Source: Alphaproteobacteria bacterium
GTDB lineage: Bacteria; Pseudomonadota; Alphaproteobacteria; Micropepsales; Micropepsaceae
Assembly (NCBI GenBank): GCA_017307355.1
Contig: JAFKFG010000052.1
Span: forward strand, 1-33,997
Length of the DNA stretch: 33,997 nucleotides
Direction of reading: 5' to 3'
Positions within the stretch are counted from its first letter, which is position 1. Each line of letters opens with the position of its first letter. Below, piece after piece: positions 1-7,381 of the stretch. The notes below the pieces were generated by a model. It had not been told where the DNA came from. It saw only the letters and a list, made by a program, of their open reading frames with translations, and made no database searches. The translations under genes and the position numbers were made by a program.

Positions 1-429
1 GTGGCCCTGGTGCAGCCGGCGCGGGCCGGTGAAGCGCCCAGCACCGCGACCCTCACCATCCGTGTCGAGAATGTGCGTGCCGGCGGCCTGGTGCGGCTGG
101 GGCTTTACGACGAGCACGGCTATCGCACCGAGAACGCCAAGCCGGTCGCCTCGGCCGATGTTCCGGCGGTCGAAGGCGAAACCGTCATTGTCCTGCGCGA
201 CGTGCCGCCCGGCACCTATGCGATCGAGACCTATCAGGACATCAACAGCAACGACAAAATGGACCTGACCTGGCTGGGGCTGCCGCTGGAGCCCTATGGC
301 TTTTCCCGCGACGCCAAGCCGATCCTGAGCAAGCCCGGCTTCTCCAAAGTCAAATTCGCGCTGCCGGCGGGCGAGCAGGCCCAGCTTCTGCATCTGCGGA
401 GCGGCGTGTCGGTGTTGGCTTCTAAGTAA
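1..429 (+). CDS. DUF2141 domain-containing protein (5' partial)
   Basis: The reading frame is open from base 1 to a TAA at 427-429 (142 residues). The first residues (VALVQPARAGEAP) look like the tail of a Sec signal peptide with cleavage near ARAG, so the true start probably lies upstream of the window and the GTG at base 1 is not a trustworthy start. The rest is a compact all-beta domain with the DUF2141 pattern: a TLTIRVENVR strand, a GLYDEHGY segment, a PPGTYAIETYQDINSNDKMD stretch of acidic and Asn residues, and GLPLEPYGFS near residue 100. DUF2141 proteins are small secreted proteins of unknown function. The domain call is recognition from memory; cellular location is inferred from the signal-like start. 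Confidence 0.7.
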   Translation: MALVQPARAGEAPSTATLTIRVENVRAGGLVRLGLYDEHGYRTENAKPVASADVPAVEGETVIVLRDVPPGTYAIETYQDINSNDKMDLTWLGLPLEPYGFSRDAKPILSKPGFSKVKFALPAGEQAQLLHLRSGVSVLASK

Positions 430-503
430 TTCCCCCTCCGCCCTGCGCAGCTTACTTTTGCGCGCCGGCTGATGCCGCCGCGCAATAAGCGCTGCTACGG
501 GCA

Positions 504-540
504 CCTCCCCCACCAGCATGCTGCGCATGCGCGGGGGAGG
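504..540. repeat. REP-like palindrome, C/G-run hairpin
   Basis: Perfect 8-bp arms CCTCCCCC (504-511) and GGGGGAGG (533-540) enclose a 21-nt inner part that is itself GC-rich and partly palindromic. A sister element lies at 5332-5366 upstream of the formaldehyde dehydrogenase gene. Just upstream, 451-497 can also fold imperfectly (GCAGC/GCTGC and TTGCGCG/CGCGCAA). The pair fits a dispersed intergenic palindrome family. The element sits between the DUF2141 gene and the MFS gene and might act as a terminator or mRNA stabiliser, which is inference. Confidence 0.6.
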
Positions 541-588
541 CGGGCCTGCGTGCGCTTCGAGATTGTTTTCGGAGTTGGTTTCAGGCAA

Positions 589-1830
589 ATGCGGGCGGCT
601 GTGAGCGAGATTCCGCCTTTCCTGTATCGCCGCCGCGACCTGTCTCTGTTCGTGGGTTCGCGCTTCATTTCCGCTTGCGCCATGCAGGTTCAGTCGGTGG
701 CGATCGGCTGGCAGATCTACGACATGGTGCGCACGCCGTTGGCGTTGGGGCTGGTGGGGCTGTGCCAGTTCGTGCCCATGTTCCTGCTCACCTTGCCCGC
801 AGGCGATATCGCCGACCGTTTCAACCAGCGCCGCGTCTCCGCTTTGACCGGCGGGTTGCAGGCCTTTTGCTCGGCGCTCTTTCTCGGCCTCACCTTGCTG
901 GCGCCGCATACCGTCTGGCCTTTCTATCTGGTCCTGATCCTGTTCGGCGCGGCGCGCGGCCTTTCGGGGCCGTCAGGTCAATCGCTGCTGCCGTTCCTGG
1001 TGGATCAGGAGCGCTTGCCCCGCGCCATCTCGATCAATTCTTCCGCCTTCAATGCGGCTGTGATCGCCGGGCCCGCGCTGGGCGGCTTTCTTTATGCGCT
1101 GGGGCCTCCGGCGGTTTATCTCATCTGCATCGGGGGATTTTCGCTGGCCGCGCTGATCGTTTCGCGCCTGGGCGGACGGCAATATGTGGCGGAGAAAAAC
1201 CATGCCAGCGGCTTCGAGCGGGTCGCCGAAGGGGTGCGCTTCGTGCGCTCCCGGCCGGTGATGCTGGGCGCGATTTCGCTGGACCTGTTCGCGGTGCTGT
1301 TGGGCGGCGCCACAGCACTCCTGCCGATATTCGCGCGAGACATTCTGCATGCCGGCCCCATCGGCTTTGGCTTTCTGCGCAGCGCGCCCGCCGCGGGCGC
1401 CTTTGCCGTCGCCTTCACGCTCACCCGCTATCAGATCACCAGCCGTGTGGGCACCAAGATGTTCGTTTCGGTGGCGGTGTTCGGTGCCGCCACCATTCTG
1501 TTCGGACTGTCCACTTGGTTTCCATTGTCATTGTTGGCGCTGTTCGTGATGGGCGCCAGCGACATGATCAGCGTCAATATTCGATCCTCGCTGATTCAGC
1601 TCGCCACGCCCGACGCGATGCGGGGCCGGGTCTCGTCCGTCAATATGCTGTTCGTGGGTGCGTCCAACGAATTGGGCGAATTCGAATCCGGCATGACGGC
1701 GGCGTTGCTGGGCACGGTCCCGGCCGTGGTGGCGGGCGGCATCGGCACGCTCTTGGTGGTGGCGATCTGGGCGAAGCTGTTTCCGCCGCTGCGCAGCGTG
1801 GACCGCTTCACCGACGTCGCTGTGTCTTGA
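589..1830 (+). CDS. MFS transporter, EntS/MFS_3-like exporter
   Basis: From the ATG at 589 the product is 413 residues with about 12 hydrophobic segments, the normal size for a major facilitator. After a short cytoplasmic N-terminus (IPPFLYRRRDLSLFVGSRF) comes TM1, and the TM2-3 loop carries the MFS motif A variant GDIADRFNQRRV. The overall pattern, including the LFGAARGLSGPSGQSLLPFL segment, resembles the MFS_3 (enterobactin exporter EntS-like) group. The frame is open further back to an ATG at 472, but those residues cross a palindromic intergenic repeat and look non-coding, so I prefer 589; a GTG at 601 is also possible. The substrate cannot be told. It converges with the PAP2 gene across a set of hairpins. 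Confidence 0.8.
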   Translation: MRAAVSEIPPFLYRRRDLSLFVGSRFISACAMQVQSVAIGWQIYDMVRTPLALGLVGLCQFVPMFLLTLPAGDIADRFNQRRVSALTGGLQAFCSALFLGLTLLAPHTVWPFYLVLILFGAARGLSGPSGQSLLPFLVDQERLPRAISINSSAFNAAVIAGPALGGFLYALGPPAVYLICIGGFSLAALIVSRLGGRQYVAEKNHASGFERVAEGVRFVRSRPVMLGAISLDLFAVLLGGATALLPIFARDILHAGPIGFGFLRSAPAAGAFAVAFTLTRYQITSRVGTKMFVSVAVFGAATILFGLSTWFPLSLLALFVMGASDMISVNIRSSLIQLATPDAMRGRVSSVNMLFVGASNELGEFESGMTAALLGTVPAVVAGGIGTLLVVAIWAKLFPPLRSVDRFTDVAVS

Positions 1831-1858
1831 TATCTGGTCGCACGGCCCGGACGCGGAC

Positions 1859-1924
1859 GCGCCCAATTTTTTTAATGGGCGCCTTCGGCGCCGCTCGGAA
1901 AACCGTTTCGCGTCCTTCGGACGC
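1859..1924. terminator. Bidirectional terminator-like hairpins
   Basis: Three hairpins lie between the convergent MFS and PAP2 genes. GCGCCCA/TGGGCGC (1859-1865/1876-1882) has an AT-rich loop, GGCGCC-TTC-GGCGCC covers 1878-1892 and GCGTCC-TTC-GGACGC covers 1910-1924. The first two are mutually exclusive because they overlap. Convergent placement suggests termination in both directions. The last hairpin belongs to the dispersed repeat described at 1893-1951. Confidence 0.55.
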
Positions 1925-1951
1925 TGCACGCTTTTCCTGGCCGATGCTCCT
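1893..1951 (-). repeat. Dispersed palindromic repeat, copy 1
   Basis: Read on the minus strand this copy has the order GGAGCATCGGCC, GGAAAAG, a hairpin CGTCC-GAA-GGACG, then CGGTTTTCCG. The same order recurs at 4169-4223 (plus strand) and, with a different hairpin core, at 3964-4017. GGAAAA and TTTTCC form an outer inverted pair around the core hairpin. It lies at the 3' end of the PAP2 gene. Confidence 0.6.
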
Positions 1952-2489
1952 AGAAATTATACGACAGCTGGAATTGCCCGCCGTCCGGCGAGATCGCCGC
2001 GCCATAACGCAATCCGGGCGCGCGATAGCGGGTGGTGAAGATCTTGGAAAAGGTGAAGGCGAAACCGGCGCTGGCGGCGACATCGTACCAATGATGCTTC
2101 TTGGCATCGATGCGGCTATAGCCCACGAAACTGGCGGCGGCATAGGCGGGCAGGCCATATTCCCAGCCATAGCGATCCCACAGATATTGGGCCGGCGCGA
2201 AGGCCAGGGCTGAGGTGTTGGAGGGGAAGGACCGGAAATCGCTTTTATCCGGTCGTTGCTCCTTGACGAATTGTTTGAGGGCATAGGACGTGCCTACGGT
2301 CGCCAACGTGTCCACGGTGAGTTGCGCCAGCCCGGTGCGGTCATCCTTGTAAAGGCTGATCCCGCCCGCCACCAACGGCAGGGCGATGGCGACCCCGGTG
2401 CCGGTGCTTTCGATTCCACCCGCCAGAGCGGGAGAGGACGCGGCCAGCAGCAAAAAGGAGGCGAGAGCGAGGCGCATGAAAATCCACAA
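1950..2489 (-). CDS. PAP2-family (acid phosphatase-like) membrane/secreted protein
   Basis: The 179-residue product begins with a signal-like stretch (MRLALASFLLLAASSPALAGG). It then shows the three phosphatase signatures of the PAP2 superfamily: K-x6-RP around KQFVKEQRP, PSNTSALAF in the position of PSGH, and SRIDAKKHHWYDV for SRx5HxxxD. Family members remove phosphate from lipid or other organic phosphates, usually on the periplasmic side. PSNT instead of PSGH is seen in outer-membrane-associated members; the C-terminus (GGQFQLSYNF), ending in Phe, would suit outer-membrane association. The first in-frame start is a GTG at 2489; the ATG at 2477 gives a cleaner signal peptide and may be the true start. 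Substrate unknown. Confidence 0.8.
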   Translation of the reverse strand: MWIFMRLALASFLLLAASSPALAGGIESTGTGVAIALPLVAGGISLYKDDRTGLAQLTVDTLATVGTSYALKQFVKEQRPDKSDFRSFPSNTSALAFAPAQYLWDRYGWEYGLPAYAAASFVGYSRIDAKKHHWYDVAASAGFAFTFSKIFTTRYRAPGLRYGAAISPDGGQFQLSYNF

Positions 2490-2616
2490 GCGGGTTCAAG
2501 GGGTTTCTAGCCAGGAAACCCGCTATCGCAAATGCGTCAAAGGCCGTGTTGACATTTTGTAGGGGTTCCCAAGCCGCCTCGCACCTGAAATGCTGCGGAA
2601 AACGGGGAGATGCGGG

Positions 2617-3963
2617 ATGGCGATTCTGACGGGCTGGACATCGCGCGAGCGGCACGCGGTGCTGGCAGCCTATCTGGGCTGGGCGCTCGACGCCTTCGAC
2701 TTCTTCGTCCTGGTTTTTGTCCTCAAGGATGTGGCGGCGACCTTTGATGTTCCGGTTTCGGGCGTGGCCTGGGCCCTGACCTTGACGCTGGCGTTCCGGC
2801 CGCTGGGCGCTTTCATCTTCGGCCGCCTGGCCGACCGCTATGGCCGCCGCCCCGTGTTGATGGCCAATGTCGCCCTCTATTCCTTGTTCGGCTTTCTCTC
2901 CGCCTTCGCGCCCAGCCTGATGACCTTCTATGCCATCCGCTCCTTGTTCGGGGTGGCGATGGGCGGGGTCTGGGGCATCGGCGCTTCGCTCGCCTTCGAA
3001 ACCGTGAAGAGCGACAAGCGCGGCTTCGTCTCCGGCGTGCTGCAATCCGGTTACGCCACCGGCTATCTGGGCGCATCGGTGATATTCGGCTTGCTCTATG
3101 AAATGATCGGCTGGCGCGGCCTTTTCATGATCGGGCTGCTGCCGGCGGCTTTCCTTATCGCCTATATCTGGCGTTCGGTGGAGGAATCGCCTGCGCATGG
3201 TACCGCCAAGGGCGCGCAGGTCCGGCTGCCCATGCTGGGGGCGCAGGTCGCGGCCATTATCGTCGGCGGATTCTTCACCTATCTGGCCGCCACCCAGCTG
3301 CTCTATCCCAGTTTCGGCTGGGCCGGCGTGGCGCTGATCCTGCCGGTGGCAGCGGTTCTCGCTTTTGCCGCGTCACCCTATGTCCGCAAACATTGGCAGC
3401 TGCTGCTGTTCGCGGTGGTGATGATGACCGCGTTCAATTTCTTCAGCCATGGCACGCAGGACATCTACCCGACCTTCCTGCAGAAGCAGCACGGCTTCGG
3501 TACCGCCACGGTCTCGATCATCGCGGTCCTTTACAATATCGCCGCGATTATCGGCGGCATCGGCTTCGGCATGCTGAGCCAACGGATCGGCCGCCGCCGC
3601 GCGTCCATGATCGCGGCCTTGTTGGGTGTGCCCGTGGCCTTCCTTTGGGCATTTTCCAGCACTGCGGTGCTGCTCGCGCTGGGCGCGATCCTGATGCAGA
3701 TCGCGGTGCAGGGGGCCTGGGGTGTGGTGCCGGCGCATCTGAACGAGCTTTCGCCATCCGATTCCCGCGGCACCTTCCCCGGCACGGTCTATCAGCTGGG
3801 CAATCTGATCGCGTCGGTGAATGCGGTGCTGCAGACCAGCGTGGCGGAGCGGACGGGCGGCAATTACGCCGTCGCCCTGGCGGCGGTGGCGATCTGTGCC
3901 GCGCTGGCGATCGCGCTCTGCATGAAGTTCGGCCCGGAAGCCAAAGATGTTGAAATGACCTAG
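2617..3963 (+). CDS. MFS transporter, sugar/carboxylate permease-like
   Basis: From the ATG at 2617 (a GGGGAG ribosome-binding site lies a few bases before it) the protein is 448 residues. An in-frame ATG at 2590 has no clear ribosome site. The N-terminal LGWALDAFDFFVLVFVLKDV is typical of the aromatic-acid/sialate-type MFS permeases, and motif A appears as GRLADRYGRRPV in the TM2-3 loop. A charged central loop (VEESPAHGTAKGAQVR) splits the two six-helix halves. The second half carries NFFSHGTQDIYPTFLQ, typical of NanT/ShiA-like transporters. The likely role is proton-coupled uptake of an organic acid or sugar acid. The substrate is not determinable and no catabolic genes lie nearby. Confidence 0.8.
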   Translation: MAILTGWTSRERHAVLAAYLGWALDAFDFFVLVFVLKDVAATFDVPVSGVAWALTLTLAFRPLGAFIFGRLADRYGRRPVLMANVALYSLFGFLSAFAPSLMTFYAIRSLFGVAMGGVWGIGASLAFETVKSDKRGFVSGVLQSGYATGYLGASVIFGLLYEMIGWRGLFMIGLLPAAFLIAYIWRSVEESPAHGTAKGAQVRLPMLGAQVAAIIVGGFFTYLAATQLLYPSFGWAGVALILPVAAVLAFAASPYVRKHWQLLLFAVVMMTAFNFFSHGTQDIYPTFLQKQHGFGTATVSIIAVLYNIAAIIGGIGFGMLSQRIGRRRASMIAALLGVPVAFLWAFSSTAVLLALGAILMQIAVQGAWGVVPAHLNELSPSDSRGTFPGTVYQLGNLIASVNAVLQTSVAERTGGNYAVALAAVAICAALAIALCMKFGPEAKDVEMT

Positions 3964-4055
3964 GGAGCGACGACCAGGAAAAGTGAGAGCGCGCGCCAGC
4001 GCGCGATCGGTTTTCCGTCCGGCCGTGCGACCGTGAACCGCGACCGCGAAGCGGG

Positions 4056-4080
4056 CAAAACGGTCCAGCGGACCGTTTTG
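4056..4080. terminator. Perfect hairpin, duplicate of the ompA terminator
   Basis: Arms CAAAACGGTCC and GGACCGTTTTG with an AGC loop. Because the hairpin has A-tracts on one side and T-tracts on the other, it could terminate transcription arriving from either direction (the MFS gene from the left, the OmpA-like gene from the right). An identical hairpin occurs 205 bp downstream. Confidence 0.5.
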
Positions 4081-4260
4081 AGCGGTGAACGCCGCGAGCT
4101 TGGGCGAGCGGCAATTAAAGGGCCTGCGCCTCAAGACTTGACGAACACATCGACCCGGTCGGCAGGCAGGAGCATCGGCCCGGAAAAGTACGGAACGTCC
4201 GAAGGACGTGAAGCGGTTTTCCGCAGGCCGTGCGACCGTGAACCGCGACCGCGAAGCGGG

Positions 4261-4285
4261 CAAAACGGTCCAGCGGACCGTTTTG
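4261..4285. terminator. Perfect hairpin downstream of the OmpA-like gene
   Basis: Same 11-bp arms and AGC loop as at 4056-4080, placed 51 nt past the stop codon of the minus-strand OmpA-like gene. Read on the minus strand the 3' arm ends in TTTTG. It is the likely terminator of that gene. Confidence 0.55.
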
Positions 4286-4335
4286 AGCGGCGAACGCCGC
4301 GAGCTTGGGCGAGCGGCAATTAAAGGGCCTGCGCC

Positions 4336-5202
4336 TCAAGACTTGACGAAAACATCGACCCGGTCGGCAGGCCCTTTATCGTCCACTCCGCCCATGGCAC
4401 GCACATCGATGCGCTCGGCGGCGACGCCGTCATCGATCAGGACCTGGCGGATCGCCAGCGCCCGCTTGAGCGACAGCCGCCGCGCGTCCGAGCCCTTGTC
4501 GCCGCGGTTGCCGCCATAGGCCTGAATCTGGACCCGGGACGAGGCGCTGGTCATGGCGGAGTTGAGATCTCCCGCCAGGAATTTGATCGCCCCTAAGGCG
4601 GACTCGGCGGGATCGGCCGCCTGGGGCGCGAACAGGATCACGCTGCGCTTGGACAGGCCCGGAGTTTCGCCGCCGGCGGCGGGCGGGGCCGTGACATTGG
4701 CGGGCGGGGGATTGGCCTTGGCCATCTGGGTCGGCGGTGGCGGCGACGCAGGCGGCATGCGGGACAGATTGAGGCCCGCCGCGCCCTGGTCGAAGCTGCC
4801 AAAGCCGGGATTGTAGGCGGCCGCCGGTGGCGGCGGTGCAGCGGCAGCCACTTTGGGCTGCGGCTTGGGTTTGGCGACCGGCTTTTCCGGCTGGGGCCTG
4901 GGCGCCACGGCGGGCGCCTGTTCGGCGGTGGCGGTCTGCGTGGTCGGCGCCTTGCGGATCGTTTTGCGGCGGACCGGCATGTGCAGCTGGATCGGTCCCT
5001 GATCCTTCAGGGTTTCGCCGGGTTCCAGGGCGGGCTGAACCCGCCGCATATATTGGTCGCCGGGATAGAGCAGAAGACCGCCGCGGCCGCCCGTCACCGG
5101 GTTGACGGTCACTTCCATACCGCTGTCCACGGTCTGGCCGAAGGCCATGCCCGTTCCGGCAAGCCAAGCGCTCGCCAATAATGCAGCGGTTTTCAGACGC
5201 AT
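4336..5202 (-). CDS. OmpA-family envelope protein with Pro-rich linker
   Basis: A 288-residue protein with a Sec signal peptide (MRLKTAALLASAWLAGTGMAFG). A region with a YPGDQYMRR segment follows, then a long Pro/Ala/Lys-rich linker (about residues 80-175) and a C-terminal OmpA-like domain (about residues 185-288). In that domain the SDARRLSLKRALAIRQVL helix supplies the Asp and Arg that bind diaminopimelate in peptidoglycan-binding OmpA domains, so the protein probably spans from an outer or inner envelope anchor to the cell wall. The domain is somewhat divergent (VDVFVKS end, GGNRGD instead of TDxxG). It is transcribed divergently from the formaldehyde dehydrogenase gene. Its last codons and downstream hairpin are duplicated just downstream. 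Confidence 0.75.
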   Translation of the reverse strand: MRLKTAALLASAWLAGTGMAFGQTVDSGMEVTVNPVTGGRGGLLLYPGDQYMRRVQPALEPGETLKDQGPIQLHMPVRRKTIRKAPTTQTATAEQAPAVAPRPQPEKPVAKPKPQPKVAAAAPPPPAAAYNPGFGSFDQGAAGLNLSRMPPASPPPPTQMAKANPPPANVTAPPAAGGETPGLSKRSVILFAPQAADPAESALGAIKFLAGDLNSAMTSASSRVQIQAYGGNRGDKGSDARRLSLKRALAIRQVLIDDGVAAERIDVRAMGGVDDKGPADRVDVFVKS

Positions 5203-5297
5203 GGGACCGGTCCGAGCTTCGACAAATCTTTACCCCGAATCCAGCCTAGCCTCAATCTAACGCTTTGCAAGGATTAGTGGTTTTATGTACCCCCATC

Positions 5298-5330
5298 TGT
5301 GCGGCACGCGGGCAAGCCCGTTACCGCACA
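5298..5330. promoter_or_regulatory. Stem-loop in the leader before the formaldehyde dehydrogenase gene
   Basis: Outer arms TGTGCGG (5298-5304) and CCGCACA (5324-5330) enclose inner arms CGGGC (5309-5313) and GCCCG (5316-5320). It lies about 70 nt before the start codon and directly before the palindrome at 5332-5366. It could be a leader structure or operator. No regulator gene sits next to it, so function is open. Confidence 0.4.
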
Positions 5331-5331
5331 T

Positions 5332-5366
5332 CTTCCCCCGCCAGCGGCTTCGCCGCGCGGGGGAAG
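5332..5366. repeat. REP-like palindrome, C/G-run hairpin (second copy)
   Basis: Arms CTTCCCCCGC (5332-5341) and GCGGGGGAAG (5357-5366) around an inner CGGC-TTC-GCCG hairpin. It is the sister of the element at 504-540. It ends about 18 nt before the GGGAGA ribosome-binding site of the next gene, so its folding could influence translation initiation. Confidence 0.65.
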
Positions 5367-5396
5367 AAATTCCGTGTCTTCTTCGGGAGAGCTTTG

Positions 5397-6506
5397 ATGA
5401 AAACGCGTGCTGCTGTCGCTTATGGTCCGGGAAAGCCTCTGGTGATCGAAGAGGTCGATCTGGAAGGGCCGCGCGCCGGCGAAGTGCTGGTCGAGATCAA
5501 GGCCACCGGTGTCTGCCACACCGACGAATTCACCCGTTCGGGTGCCGATCCCGAAGGTTTGTTCCCCGCCATCCTGGGCCATGAAGGCGCGGGCATCGTG
5601 CGCGAAGTGGGCGCCGGTGTGACCAGCGTGAAGCCGGGCGACCATGTGATCCCGCTCTACACACCCGAGTGCCGCCAGTGCAAAAGCTGCACCTCGCACA
5701 AGACCAATCTCTGCACCTCGATCCGCGCCACCCAGGGCAAGGGCCTGATGCCGGACGGCACCAGCCGCTTTTCCATCAAGGGCCAGCCCATCTTTCATTA
5801 TATGGGCTGCTCAACCTTCTCGAACTTCACCGTGCTGCCGGAAATCGCGCTGGCAAAAATCCGGAGCGACGCGCCCTTCGACAAGGCCTGTTACATCGGC
5901 TGCGGCGTCACCACCGGCATCGGCGCGGTGATCAAGACCGCCAAGGTCGAACCGGGCGCCAATGTGGTGGTGTTCGGCTTGGGCGGCATCGGCCTCAATG
6001 TGCTGCAGGGCGCGCGGATGGCGGGCGCCAACATGATCGTGGGCGTGGACCTCAATCCCAAGCGCGAGGCGTTGGCGCGGCAGTTCGGCCTCACCCATTT
6101 CGTCAATCCCAAGGAGGTGAAGGGCGATCTGGTGGCCCATCTGGTCGAACTCACCGGCGGCGGGGCGGATTATTCCTTCGAATGCGTGGGCAGCGTCGAT
6201 CTGATGCGCCAGGCGCTGGAATGCACCCATCGCGGCTGGGGCGTGAGCGTGATCATCGGCGTGGCGGGCTCGGGCCAGGAGATCAAGACCCGGCCATTCC
6301 AGCTGGTGACCGGCCGGGTGTGGAAAGGCACCGCGTTCGGCGGCGTGCGCGGACGCACCGAAGTGCCCGGCATCGTCGATTGGTACATGGACAAGAAGAT
6401 CGAGATCGATCCGCTCATTACGCACAAGCTGCCGCTGGAGCGGATCAACGAAGCTTTCGACTTGATGCATTCGGGGACAAGCATCCGCACGGTGATCGAG
6501 TTTTAA
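5397..6506 (+). CDS. adhC: S-(hydroxymethyl)glutathione dehydrogenase / class III alcohol dehydrogenase
   Basis: Oxidises S-hydroxymethylglutathione (spontaneously formed from formaldehyde and glutathione) with NAD+, the first enzyme of glutathione-dependent formaldehyde detoxification; cytosolic. The ATG at 5397 follows GGGAGA and gives 369 residues, the family length. Visible features: catalytic-zinc Cys in [12 protein letters not shown], the GHEGAGIV His-Glu pair, the structural-zinc cluster [16 protein letters not shown], the class III segment [14 protein letters not shown] with the Arg that recognises the glutathione adduct, [10 protein letters not shown], and the Rossmann motif [13 protein letters not shown]. 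The frame extends upstream to 5265, but that part crosses the palindrome at 5332-5366. S-formylglutathione hydrolase is not adjacent. The gene could also be named frmA. Confidence 0.93.
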   Translation: MKTRAAVAYGPGKPLVIEEVDLEGPRAGEVLVEIKATGVCHTDEFTRSGADPEGLFPAILGHEGAGIVREVGAGVTSVKPGDHVIPLYTPECRQCKSCTSHKTNLCTSIRATQGKGLMPDGTSRFSIKGQPIFHYMGCSTFSNFTVLPEIALAKIRSDAPFDKACYIGCGVTTGIGAVIKTAKVEPGANVVVFGLGGIGLNVLQGARMAGANMIVGVDLNPKREALARQFGLTHFVNPKEVKGDLVAHLVELTGGGADYSFECVGSVDLMRQALECTHRGWGVSVIIGVAGSGQEIKTRPFQLVTGRVWKGTAFGGVRGRTEVPGIVDWYMDKKIEIDPLITHKLPLERINEAFDLMHSGTSIRTVIEF

Positions 6507-6513
6507 GCGCGGC

Positions 6514-6575
6514 CCTCACCCTTCGACGGGCTCAGGGTGAGGAAGTCCTCATGCTGAGCTTGTCGAAGCATGAGG
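6514..6575. repeat. Double-hairpin dispersed repeat, copy 1
   Basis: Two hairpins in a row: CCTCACCCT/AGGGTGAGG (6514-6522/6534-6542) and CCTCATGCT/AGCATGAGG (6547-6555/6567-6575). The loops carry TTCGACGGGCTC and GAGCTTGTCGA, which are themselves near-complementary (TCGAC.. / GTCGA). The element lies between the convergent adhC and suhB genes and may serve as their shared terminator. The same pair recurs at 8783-8849. Confidence 0.75.
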
Positions 6576-6583
6576 GCGTTCGA

Positions 6584-7381
6584 TCAGAGCTTAACGCCCT
6601 TCAGCAGCTTGAGCAGTTGCGGATGCAGATGCTCGTTGGCGCAGATCACATTGCCTTTGGCCAGCATCTGTTCGCCGCCATGCATGTCGGTGATGACGCC
6701 GCCGGCTTCCTTCACCAAGAGGATACCTGCCGCCATGTCCCAGGGCTGCAGGCCATGTTCCCAGAAGCCGTCGAAACGGCCCGCTGCCACATACGCCAGA
6801 TCCAGCGAGGCCGCGCCCATGCGGCGGATGCCCGCCGTGGCGTTCATCACCGTGCCCATTTCGGCCAGGGCGCGGGCATGGCCCTCCTTGCCCATGAAGG
6901 GCAGGCCGGTGGCGATCACGCTGGGGCCCAATTCCTTGCGGGCGGCGACGCGCAGCCGCTTGTCGTTGAGGAAAGCGCCATGGCCTTTCTCGGCCATGAA
7001 CAGATCGTCGGTGACGGGATTATAGATCACGCCGGACACCAGCTGGCCTTCGCGCTCCAATCCGATGGAGATGGCGAACTGGGGAATGCCGTGCATGAAA
7101 TTCAAGGTGCCGTCGATGGGATCGATGATGAAGCGGTGGGTCTTGTCCTTGCCTTCGACCACGCCGCCTTCCTCGCCCAGAAAGCCATAGCCGGGACGGG
7201 CCTTGGTCAATTCCTCGATCAAAATGCGTTCGGTGCGCTTGTCGGCGGTGGTGACGAAATCGGCGGGGCCCTTCATCGAGATCTGGAGATTCTCCAGCTC
7301 GCCGAAGTCGCGGATCAAGGGACGACCGGCTTTGCGGGCCGCGGCGACCATCACATTCAGTGCGGGGGAGATGTAAGCCAT
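6584..7381 (-). CDS. suhB: Inositol-1-monophosphatase family protein SuhB
   Basis: A 265-residue Mg2+-dependent, Li+-sensitive-type phosphatase. The metal-binding signatures are intact: LGEEGG (about residue 70), IDPIDGTLNFMHG (about 87-99) and the C-terminal LQPWDMAAGILL. Family members hydrolyse inositol 1-phosphate and related sugar phosphates; in enterobacteria SuhB also acts on rRNA transcription antitermination, and whether that holds here is unknown. Its start codon overlaps the stop of the EF-P gene by one base (TAATG), so the two are probably translationally coupled and it is the last gene of the minus-strand array. Confidence 0.9.
   Translation of the reverse strand: MAYISPALNVMVAAARKAGRPLIRDFGELENLQISMKGPADFVTTADKRTERILIEELTKARPGYGFLGEEGGVVEGKDKTHRFIIDPIDGTLNFMHGIPQFAISIGLEREGQLVSGVIYNPVTDDLFMAEKGHGAFLNDKRLRVAARKELGPSVIATGLPFMGKEGHARALAEMGTVMNATAGIRRMGAASLDLAYVAAGRFDGFWEHGLQPWDMAAGILLVKEAGGVITDMHGGEQMLAKGNVICANEHLHPQLLKLLKGVKL

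Larger units (their letters stand above)
3964..4335. repeat. Gene-free stretch of repeats: tandem duplication plus palindromes
   Basis: This 372-nt stretch holds no gene. It contains two copies of a segment repeated with a 205-bp offset (4008-4167 and 4214-4372, nearly identical apart from single-base changes and one indel near the left end). The second copy runs into the 3' end of the OmpA-like gene and the first carries a detached copy of that 3' end at about 4131-4167. Each copy holds a perfect hairpin with 11-bp arms CAAAACGGTCC and GGACCGTTTTG (4056-4066/4070-4080 and 4261-4271/4275-4285). The dispersed palindrome copies at 3964-4017 and 4169-4223 sit at the left edge of each unit. Confidence 0.85.

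Noticed and set aside
675..2213. 512-codon open frame overlapping the MFS gene and running through the terminators into PAP2
   Set aside because: Arg/Gly-rich frame with no membrane segments that crosses hairpins and a gene on the other strand; the MFS frame has all expected helices.
4033..4339. Short frames on both strands within the duplicated region
   Set aside because: They arise from the repeated GC-rich hairpins, occur twice because of the duplication, and lack ribosome sites.
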